Below, in pieces: positions 1-5,062 of a DNA stretch of 5,993 bases. Within the stretch, counting starts at the first letter, position 1. Each line of letters opens with the position of its first letter. Source of the DNA: Clostridia bacterium. Its GTDB lineage: Bacteria > Bacillota_A > Clostridia > Christensenellales > UBA1242. The stretch spans positions 1 through 5,993 of the forward strand of contig JAQVQJ010000085.1 in NCBI GenBank assembly GCA_028701635.1, written 5' to 3'. The position numbers were made by a program, and so were the translations under genes. Under the pieces are notes generated by a model that was not told the DNA's origin, ran no database searches, and saw nothing but the letters and a program-made list of their open reading frames with translations.

Positions 1-1399
1 CGACTACCATTCCTAAAATATAAAGCCCAAAAATTATAAGAACATTTGATGCTCCAAAAAATGCCCCTCCAATAACTGCATAAATCGGTAGCTTAGCCGA
101 GCAACTCATATATGGAGTTAACAATGCTGTTTTTATTTTTGCATTTTTGTCTTCCATATTTCTAGCTGTTAATGCGGCGGTTGTTGCACAACCAAATCCC
201 ATTAAAAGTGGGTATATACTTTTCCCACTCAATCCCACTTTGGCGAATATGTCTTCAAATAGAAAAGCTATTCTTGCTAAGTATCCGCTATCTTCAATTA
301 ACGAAAGAAAAAAGAATAAAAGAATTACCTGTGGCAAGAATGCTAAAAGTGAACCTACTCCGCCAATAATTCCCGTTTGAACCAAATCAATAACCCAAAC
401 TATATCACAAACTCCTTTGAGCCAATTAACAATGGATACTCCTATAACATTCTGTATTAACTCTCTCAAAAAAGTTGAAAGCATAGCCCCAAATGAAAAA
501 AATGTAAGATAAAAAACTAAAAATAAAATTATAAAAAAAATTGGAAGTGCTAAATATTTATTTAAAAAAAACTTATCTAAAAACGAACTTCCATAAGCTT
601 TTTCTTTTGTTTTTTCTTCTGGAAATAAATTATAAATAAACTCAAATCTTTTTTTATTTAACTTTAAAAAGTTATTTTCTTGAATATATCTTTTTAAAAT
701 ATCAACTTGTTGATTAGTCAATTTTAATGTATCTTTCATCTTATTATCATTCTCTAATAACCTTATTGAAATTGCATTAATATCTAAATTTTTCTTCAAG
801 CAATTTTCATAGATAATAGGTTTTATTAAATCAATCTTTTCATCTTTTAGATAATTAAATTGTAAAATTTTATTATTTTTAACGCCATTATTTAATATCT
901 TTTTAAAATTTTTTATATCATTTTTATCGCTGGCATCTCCAAAAAAATAATTAATGCCTAATTTTTTTAAGATTTTTTCTTTTTTTGCTATTTTTTCTTT
1001 ATTTTTTCCAAATACATTAATGAAAAGAATTAAATTATTTGTTATTTCAGCAAGTTGCAATGAAAGAAACAAATTTCTTTTTAAGTTATTAATATCACAA
1101 ATGTTGATAATTGGACTCTTTAAATTTTGGAAAATATATTTTGATGCCACTTCTTCTTCATAACTTAAAGGCGTCAAGGAATATAATCCAGGTAAATCAA
1201 CAAGGATTGCCTTTTTATCTTCCAATAAAAATTCTTTTTCTCTCTCTTCAACTGTTACACCATGCCAATTTCCTACATGTTCGTTTGATTTGGTTAAAGA
1301 ATTAAATAAAGTCGTCTTTCCTGTATTTGGATTCCCAACTAAAATAAATTTAGTATTTTTTTTTATATTTGCTGTTTTAAAAATTCGAAATATACTCAT
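1..1399 (-). CDS. feoB: FeoB ferrous iron transporter, N-terminal 466 residues (C-terminus off the window)
   Basis: FeoB is the inner-membrane Fe(II) transporter, with a cytosolic GTPase-like domain fused to a gated pore. The frame is open from the ATG at 1399 to the window edge, giving 466 residues of a family usually 650-800 long. G1 is GNPNTGKTT (22-30), switch I is GNWHGVT (43-49) and G3 is DLPG (68-71). The G4 position reads NVFG (128-131) instead of the usual NxxD, and the G5 region reads GDAS (154-157). A Lys/Asn-rich helical segment (about 170-270) follows, then membrane helices near 282-304, 340-368 and 438-465. The family motifs LPQ (355-357), EDSGYLAR (369-376), GLSGKS (389-394) and PYMSCSAKLP (429-438) are present. 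The gate segment reads GFGCATTAA (401-409) where FeoB normally has GC(S/N)VPA. The start overlaps the feoA stop as ATGA, with AAGG seven bases upstream, so translation is probably coupled. The family call is very secure; altered nucleotide specificity is inference. Confidence 0.97.
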   Translation of the reverse strand, partial: MSIFRIFKTANIKKNTKFILVGNPNTGKTTLFNSLTKSNEHVGNWHGVTVEEREKEFLLEDKKAILVDLPGLYSLTPLSYEEEVASKYIFQNLKSPIINICDINNLKRNLFLSLQLAEITNNLILFINVFGKNKEKIAKKEKILKKLGINYFFGDASDKNDIKNFKKILNNGVKNNKILQFNYLKDEKIDLIKPIIYENCLKKNLDINAISIRLLENDNKMKDTLKLTNQQVDILKRYIQENNFLKLNKKRFEFIYNLFPEEKTKEKAYGSSFLDKFFLNKYLALPIFFIILFLVFYLTFFSFGAMLSTFLRELIQNVIGVSIVNWLKGVCDIVWVIDLVQTGIIGGVGSLLAFLPQVILLFFFLSLIEDSGYLARIAFLFEDIFAKVGLSGKSIYPLLMGFGCATTAALTARNMEDKNAKIKTALLTPYMSCSAKLPIYAVIGGAFFGASNVLIIFGLYILGMVV

Positions 1400-1629
1400 A
1401 TATTTACCTTAACAAAAGCTGCTACACTAGACCTCAATGACAGAATATATCCATCTATCTCAACCAACAATGTCTTTTTTAATGCAGAAAATCCAACAAT
1501 TTTTAATTTATTTCCAACAATAAAGCCTAGTTCAGTTAATCTTCTTGCAACAGAAATATGACTGCACGCTATTTTTTTAATATTGTATAATAGCCCCTTC
1601 TCGCATTTATCTAAACTTAATTCTTGCAT
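1396..1629 (-). CDS. feoA: FeoA, small SH3-like partner of the FeoB iron transporter
   Basis: FeoA is a small cytosolic protein required for FeoB-dependent Fe(II) uptake and thought to act on the FeoB cytosolic domain. This 77-residue protein has the usual length and core: the segment ARRLTELGFIVGNKLKIV (28-45) matches the family's RRLxELGxxxG turn, and the last third (VEIDGYILSLRSSVAAFVKV, about 56-75) matches the closing SH3-like strands. Its TGA stop overlaps the feoB ATG by four bases, making it the first gene of a feoAB unit; no feoC is visible within the window. An in-frame stop lies 12 bases upstream, so the ATG at 1629 is the only plausible start. There is no clear Shine-Dalgarno; a perfect 12-bp palindrome occupies the place where one would sit. 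Confidence 0.95.
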   Translation of the reverse strand: MQELSLDKCEKGLLYNIKKIACSHISVARRLTELGFIVGNKLKIVGFSALKKTLLVEIDGYILSLRSSVAAFVKVNI

Positions 1630-1641
1630 TAAGATATCTTA
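1630..1641. promoter_or_regulatory. Perfect 12-bp palindrome TAAGATATCTTA directly before feoA
   Basis: The palindrome abuts the feoA start codon and covers the region normally holding a ribosome binding site. It could be an operator or a translation-modulating element, or it could be chance in an AT-rich sequence. It does not resemble the longer canonical Fur box. The symmetry is certain; the function is a guess. Confidence 0.25.
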
Positions 1642-1690
1642 TGAGAAATAGAATTAGTAAATGATTTTTCCAGATTAATTTTTAAATTGT

Positions 1691-1720
1691 TTGTTTTTTT
1701 AATATGTAATATGTTATGAT
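1691..1720 (+). promoter_or_regulatory. Sigma-A type promoter for nrdR
   Basis: A TTGTTT hexamer (1691-1696) lies 18 bp from TATGAT (1715-1720), which is preceded by TG at 1712-1713 and so forms an extended -10. Transcription would start near 1727, leaving a short leader with AGGAG at 1739-1743, six bases before the nrdR ATG. Both hexamers are close to consensus, and the position suits nrdR. Confidence 0.6.
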
Positions 1721-1722
1721 AT

Positions 1723-1738
1723 ATACGAGATATAGTAT
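1723..1738. promoter_or_regulatory. Possible NrdR box (autoregulatory operator)
   Basis: The 16-bp site ATACGAGATATAGTAT matches the published NrdR-box pattern (acaCwAtATaTwGtgt) at about 12 of 16 positions and lies between the nrdR -10 and its Shine-Dalgarno. NrdR boxes normally occur as spaced pairs and I could not find a convincing second one, so this is a weak call that chance in AT-rich DNA could explain. Confidence 0.25.
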
Positions 1739-1749
1739 AGGAGAAGAAA

Positions 1750-2196
1750 ATGAAATGTACATATTGCGGATATCCCGACAGTAAAGTTGTAGATTCCAGA
1801 GCAACTGATGAGTCCAATTCAATAAGAAGAAGAAGGGAATGTTTAAAATGTGGAAAGAGATTTACCACATACGAAAACATAGAAACAACACCTATATTAG
1901 TTATAAAAAAAGATGGAAGTAGACAAACCTTTGATCCTGAAAAAATTAAAAAAGGAATAATAAAAGCTTGTGAAAAACGACCGGTAAGTATGGGCCAAAT
2001 TGATGCCGTTATTTTAGAAATAGAAAAAGCTTTATCTAACTCTTTAAAACAAGAAGTAACCTCAAATGAATTAGGCGAAATGGTTATGCAGAAATTAAAA
2101 GAAATCGACGAAATTGCTTACGTTCGTTTTGCTTGTGTTTACAGAAAATTTGAAGATATATCAAAATTTATTGATTTTATCAATACATTAAAGTAA
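1750..2196 (+). CDS. nrdR: NrdR, zinc-ribbon/ATP-cone repressor of ribonucleotide reductase genes
   Basis: NrdR represses ribonucleotide reductase operons by binding NrdR boxes, with its ATP-cone domain sensing ATP/dATP. The 148-residue protein has the family's usual length. The zinc ribbon uses Cys3, Cys6, Cys31 and Cys34, and the signature [18 protein letters not shown] (25-42) is intact. The ATP-cone follows from about residue 47 ([15 protein letters not shown], then [14 protein letters not shown]) to about 137, closing with the typical [16 protein letters not shown] segment. The start is secured by AGGAG six bases upstream and by the invariant MKC(x)YCG beginning. It is transcribed divergently from feoA and has its own promoter and terminator, so it appears monocistronic. 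No nrd reductase genes occur here, so its targets are elsewhere, apart from possible autoregulation. Confidence 0.98.
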   Translation: MKCTYCGYPDSKVVDSRATDESNSIRRRRECLKCGKRFTTYENIETTPILVIKKDGSRQTFDPEKIKKGIIKACEKRPVSMGQIDAVILEIEKALSNSLKQEVTSNELGEMVMQKLKEIDEIAYVRFACVYRKFEDISKFIDFINTLK

Positions 2197-2238
2197 TCTT
2201 TTTCAACACAATTTAATTAAATTTTATTTTTATGTACT

Positions 2239-2269
2239 GAGTGAGAGATTGAAATTCTCACTCTTTTTT
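2239..2269 (+). terminator. Intrinsic terminator of nrdR
   Basis: An 8-bp perfect stem, GAGTGAGA (2239-2246) with TCTCACTC (2256-2263), extended by one G-U pair, is followed at once by six T residues (2264-2269). It lies 42 bp after the nrdR stop. On the opposite strand the hairpin lacks a T-tract, so it should terminate only plus-strand transcription. Confidence 0.88.
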
Positions 2270-2309
2270 ATTCTTAACATTAGTCATTTGTCCAAACGTT
2301 AAAAATTTT

Positions 2310-2621
2310 TTATGATGGTGGTGGACTATTACTTAATAGCCTTGCTCCCCCACGATAATTATGTGTAGAAACTGGATTGTTAACGCCATACAATTCAACC
2401 AATATGGCATCTTCTCCTATCTTACAAACTTGTGAAAAAGGAATGAAAAGCTCATTTCCACCCTTTAACAAACTAAAAATACTTTTATTCCCCGGCACAA
2501 CTAATCCGGATATTTGTCCTGTCGAAAGAGTAATGACAACATCAATAATATGACCAAGCCTAGTGCCGTCAACAATATTAATAACTTCTTTACACCTTAA
2601 TTCTAAAAAAGAAGATTCCAA
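2310..2621 (-). CDS. ylmC: YlmC/YmxH-family PRC-barrel protein (sporulation-associated)
   Basis: This 103-residue protein has the YlmC/YmxH pattern: LELRCKEVINIVDGTRLG (6-23), then ITLSTGQISGLVVPG (30-44), then FIPFSQVCKIGEDAILVEL (59-77). This is a single PRC-barrel-like fold. Members are annotated as sporulation proteins in Bacillus and Clostridia, but the molecular role is poorly known. The family is usually 80-100 residues; here a tail of about 25 residues (79-103), ending SNSPPPS, extends past the barrel. The start is a TTG at 2621: AGGA lies nine bases upstream, no ATG is available nearby, and the family's N-terminal homology begins within the first residues. The gene converges on nrdR, with 113 bp between the two stop codons. 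No clear intrinsic terminator for this strand was found. Confidence 0.85.
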   Translation of the reverse strand: MESSFLELRCKEVINIVDGTRLGHIIDVVITLSTGQISGLVVPGNKSIFSLLKGGNELFIPFSQVCKIGEDAILVELYGVNNPVSTHNYRGGARLLSNSPPPS

Positions 2622-2741
2622 TTTTTTATTTCCTATTAATTATATATGCCAAAAATCGCCTTAATACCACAAATTTTGCGAAATCAATTTAAACCTCACC
2701 ACTAATATATCATTTTTTAACTTTATTGAACTCTTACTATC

Positions 2742-2794
2742 TCAGGATTAATGTTGAGATTTCTCCATTTCGCTCCGCTCCAGTCGAAATGACA
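2742..2794. repeat. GC-richer palindromic interspersed element
   Basis: The element holds GAGATTTCTC (2756-2765) and a hairpin of ATTTCG (2767-2772) with CGAAAT (2785-2790) around a CTCC-repeated loop. Read on the minus strand it begins TGTCATTTCGACTGGAGCG and ends near an ATTAATCCTGA flank. I recognise this general layout (ATTTCG, CTCC-rich loop, CGAAATGAC) as a short dispersed repeat seen in intergenic DNA of many uncultured Firmicute-type genomes. That recognition is from memory and not from a search. Only one copy occurs here; edges are approximate. Confidence 0.55.
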
Positions 2795-2807
2795 CAAAAC
2801 ATAACTT

Positions 2808-2839
2808 GTGCTAGAATAGCGACAGAAAAAATGCATAAC
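2808..2839 (+). repeat. Direct repeat, left copy (partner at 3046-3077)
   Basis: This 32-bp segment, starting GTGCTAGAATAGCGACAGAA, matches 3046-3077 at 30 of 32 positions, with the first 21 bases identical. In the right-hand copy this sequence forms the descending arm of the large hairpin. Here it stands alone without its left arm, so it looks like the surviving end of an older element copy. Confidence 0.85.
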
Positions 2840-2877
2840 ATCTTAATTCAAACCTATAGAAAGTACTAGAATTAAAC

Positions 2878-2956
2878 AATAAAATAAGCCATCAGGCGAG
2901 GCTCAACAATATTTTTGAGGAGGAGTTTACTAAACGTAAGTGAGGACTATTCTCAA
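2878..2956 (+). repeat. Degenerate left half of the same repeat family, 99 bp from its partner
   Basis: Bases 2878-2904 match 2977-3003 at 21 of 27 positions (both contain AGGC(G/A)AGGCTC), and 2921-2931 (AGGAGTTTACT) is identical to 3020-3030. Both blocks keep a constant 99-bp offset, while the sequence between them (2905-2920) is unrelated. A weak hairpin remains: GTTTAC (2925-2930) pairs with GTAAGT (2936-2941) using two G-U pairs, outside which TTGAG (2915-2919) faces CTCAA (2952-2956). Conserved hairpin parts with a replaced middle suggest a diverged family member. Confidence 0.65.
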
Positions 2957-2970
2957 CCAACCTTAATCTC

Positions 2971-3097
2971 AATGGAAATAAAAAAACTCGTTAGGCAAGG
3001 CTCGGCGCATTCTAGCGACAGGAGTTTACTTTAGGTAAACGACTGGTGCTAGAATAGCGACAGAAACAAAGCATAACGAGATTTTTTTATTTCCATT
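2971..3097. repeat. 127-bp imperfect inverted repeat abutting the rnj stop codon; bidirectional terminator-like
   Basis: The outer arms AATGGAAATAAAAAAA (2971-2986 and the complement of 3082-3097) are perfect over 16 bp. They continue as CTCGTTA (2987-2993) with TAACGAG (3074-3080) across a one-base bulge. Inside are ATTCTAGC (3009-3016) with GCTAGAAT (3048-3055), and a tip of GTTTAC (3024-3029) with GTAAAC (3035-3040) around a 5-base loop. The right edge is the base next to the rnj TAA. On either strand the CTCGTTA/TAACGAG stem is followed by a run of seven T residues (directly on the minus strand, after one A on the plus strand), so it could terminate transcripts both ways. Its left arm and right portion recur nearby, marking it as the most complete copy of a small repeat family. 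Confidence 0.85.
3046..3077 (+). repeat. Direct repeat, right copy (partner at 2808-2839)
   Basis: This is the 32-bp partner of the left copy, 30 of 32 identical at a 238-bp offset. It makes up most of the descending side of the inverted repeat at 2971-3097; its GCTAGAAT core pairs with ATTCTAGC at 3009-3016. Confidence 0.85.
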
Positions 3098-4990
3098 TTA
3101 GTTCATTATTAGGATTACTAATATTATAGGTCTTCTTTTTGTTCTCTTATAAATGAAATTCGAAAGAACTTTTTTAATGTTGTTTTTTATTTCATTTGGA
3201 TCAAAAGAGCGTAAATCTTGCTCTCTTAATGCCGAAGAAATAGCAAATCTAGCATCGGAAACAAACTGCTCTGACTCACTGTCATAAACTACTCCGCGAG
3301 TAATTATAAATGGATCAAACTTTGCTTCACCAGATATATTAGACATATTTAAAACTGCAACACAGAATCCTTCTTCAGACAACTGCTTTCTTTCTCTTAA
3401 AACGGAACTATCAACATCTCCCATTCCAGAACCATCAACCAATCTTATTCCTGCAGTAACAAATCCAACTTGTTTCAAGTAATCTCTTCCCAGTTCAAAT
3501 TGAGCTCCGAGTTCAGGGAAAAGAACATTTCGTGGATTGATTCCCATAGAAATAGCAAGTTCTTTGTGAGTTTTTAAATGACGATATTCGCCATGCACAG
3601 GGATAAAAAATTTAGGACTAACTAACGCGTGAATTGTTTTTAATTCTTCTTGACATGCATGTCCCGAAACATGAACTTCTTCAAGTTCATCATATATAAC
3701 GTCAGCGCCTTTTTTCATAAGTAAGTTCATAATATTATAAATCGCTTTTTCATTTCCAGGAATTGCAGAAGATGAGAAAATAATACAATCATTATCTCCA
3801 ACTTTTATTTTATTGAATTCTCCGGCTGCCATTCTAGATAGAGCGCTCATAGGCTCTCCCTGGCTTCCGGTTGAAATGATTAATACTTCCTTATCTTCAT
3901 ATTTATCAAGTTTTTCTATATCAATTATATTATCTTTATTGAATTTTAATTCTCCAATTCTTGCTCCTGCCTCAACAACGTTAACCATGCTTCTACCTGC
4001 AAAAGCAACTTTTCTTTTAAACTTTTCCGCCAACCATAAAAATTGCTGAATTCTATGAACATTGGAAGCAAAAGATGCTAGGAAAAGTCTTTTATCCTTA
4101 TTTGATTCAAAAAGTCTTTCTAGTGTTTTTCCAACGTTGGCTTCACTCATTGTATAGCCTTTTCTACATGCGTTAGTACTATCTGCCAATAATAGACTGA
4201 CTCCCCTTTTACCTAATTCGCCAAATCTCGTTAAGTCAGTAACAACTCCATCAACAGGCGTGAAATCAATCTTGAAATCACCAGTATGAATTATATTTCC
4301 AACCGGAGTGTTAATACATAAAGCTACCGCTCCCGGTATTGAGTGGCAAACTTTAATAAATTCTATTTGGAAATTACCAATTTTCAATAAAGTCCTAGGT
4401 TTAATTGTAACCGACTTGTAGTCAATCTTTCTTTCACTCATTTTATTTGATACAAGTGCAAGTGTCATAGGAGTTCCATAGACAGGAACTTTTAAATCAT
4501 TAAGAACATAAGGCAATCCGCCAATATGATCTTCGTGCCCGTGAGTAAGAATAATCCCTTTTAATTTTTGTTTGTTAGCTAATAGGTAAGAAATATCTGG
4601 AACTATCAAATCAATCCCTGGATATTCAAAAGTTGGGAAAGCCAAACCACTATCTATAACAATCATTTCGTTGTCATATTCTATTGCGGTCATATTCTTT
4701 CCAATTTCACCAATTCCACCTAAAAATGTAATTTTTACTGCCTTTTCATTAGGCTTTCTTTTAAATTCATTTTCACTTTTTATTTCTTCATTTTTATTTT
4801 CCATGTTTTTTTTCATGGGTGAAATATCAACTTTTCTATTTTGTTGATTTTCTCTCCTTTGTAATTTTTTAGCCATATTTCTAGCTAATTCCCTTTTTTT
4901 TCTCATTTCTATTTCATTTTCTAAATTTAATAATTTAGCATCACTAGAAATAGAATCTTTTGCACTTAACGTGCCATTCTCTTTTTCCAT
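3098..4990 (-). CDS. rnj: Ribonuclease J (metallo-beta-lactamase/beta-CASP RNase) with long N-terminal extension
   Basis: RNase J is a cytosolic 5'-to-3' exonuclease and endonuclease central to mRNA decay and rRNA maturation in Gram-positive bacteria. This 630-residue protein is longer than the roughly 555-residue Bacillus RNase J1. Residues 1-84 form a Lys/Glu/Asn-rich, probably disordered extension, and the catalytic core starts at VKITFLGGIGEIGKN (85-99). Metal ligands are intact: HGHEDH (150-155), His216 in VCHSIPG, and Asp238 in HTGDFK. The beta-CASP part includes LLADSTNA (267-274), ASFASNVHRIQQ (305-316), STGSQGEP (373-380), HVSGHA (440-445) and PVHGEYR (464-470). The C-terminal domain runs from about 510 and ends RRPIILVILIMN, a variant of the usual RRPMILP(V/I)IMEV tail. 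The ATG at 4990 has an AAGGA-type site seven to eight bases upstream, which favours including the extension. A 72-bp AT-rich gap separates it from the upstream membrane gene, so co-transcription is possible. Whether it is RNase J1 or J2 cannot be told, but the complete active site favours an active enzyme. Confidence 0.98.
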   Translation of the reverse strand: MEKENGTLSAKDSISSDAKLLNLENEIEMRKKRELARNMAKKLQRRENQQNRKVDISPMKKNMENKNEEIKSENEFKRKPNEKAVKITFLGGIGEIGKNMTAIEYDNEMIVIDSGLAFPTFEYPGIDLIVPDISYLLANKQKLKGIILTHGHEDHIGGLPYVLNDLKVPVYGTPMTLALVSNKMSERKIDYKSVTIKPRTLLKIGNFQIEFIKVCHSIPGAVALCINTPVGNIIHTGDFKIDFTPVDGVVTDLTRFGELGKRGVSLLLADSTNACRKGYTMSEANVGKTLERLFESNKDKRLFLASFASNVHRIQQFLWLAEKFKRKVAFAGRSMVNVVEAGARIGELKFNKDNIIDIEKLDKYEDKEVLIISTGSQGEPMSALSRMAAGEFNKIKVGDNDCIIFSSSAIPGNEKAIYNIMNLLMKKGADVIYDELEEVHVSGHACQEELKTIHALVSPKFFIPVHGEYRHLKTHKELAISMGINPRNVLFPELGAQFELGRDYLKQVGFVTAGIRLVDGSGMGDVDSSVLRERKQLSEEGFCVAVLNMSNISGEAKFDPFIITRGVVYDSESEQFVSDARFAISSALREQDLRSFDPNEIKNNIKKVLSNFIYKRTKRRPIILVILIMN

Positions 4991-5062
4991 TTTTTTTCCT
5001 TTTATATTTTTTTGTTTTTTATATTGACGCCTAAAATAAGACGAAAATTACTTTTTATTATG

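Larger units (their letters stand above)
2622..3097. other. 476-bp noncoding, repeat-rich region between ylmC and rnj
   Basis: No credible coding frame is present. The first 120 bp (2622-2741) are plain AT-rich sequence that should contain the ylmC promoter. A TATAAT on the minus strand (2644-2639) lies too close to the start codon to leave the Shine-Dalgarno in the transcript, so I do not call the promoter. From 2742 onward the region is made of repeat elements, described separately, with clear local rises in G+C over the flanking genes. Confidence 0.8.

Noticed and set aside
147..380. Plus-strand open frames inside the feoB region (147-380, 172-369, 954-1163, 1111-1305)
   Set aside because: They lie antisense to the continuous, clearly homologous feoB frame, lack recognisable protein features and are expected shadows in AT-rich DNA.
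1641..1700. Fur box upstream of feoA
   Set aside because: The AT-rich sequence contains ATGATTTTT-like pieces but no convincing 19-bp inverted repeat of the Fur type.
1629..1880. Minus-strand open frame across the feoA/nrdR gap and the first part of nrdR
   Set aside because: It is antisense to the NrdR zinc ribbon and occupies the promoter interval; its sequence shows no family resemblance.
2639..2644. TATAAT -10 for ylmC, or a sporulation-sigma promoter at CATATATA
   Set aside because: A start from this -10 would begin at or inside the Shine-Dalgarno, and no matching -35 at proper spacing was found; the match is likely chance.
2808..3077. CRISPR array
   Set aside because: There are only two or three partial, diverged repeats with unequal spacing and no cas genes; hairpin-based repeat elements explain it better.
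2971..3097. Insertion sequence or transposase remnant
   Set aside because: The inverted repeat is too short to hold a gene, no transposase-like frame is present, and no target-site duplication could be recognised.
3813..4049. Plus-strand open frame within rnj
   Set aside because: It is antisense to the conserved beta-CASP domain and has no independent support.
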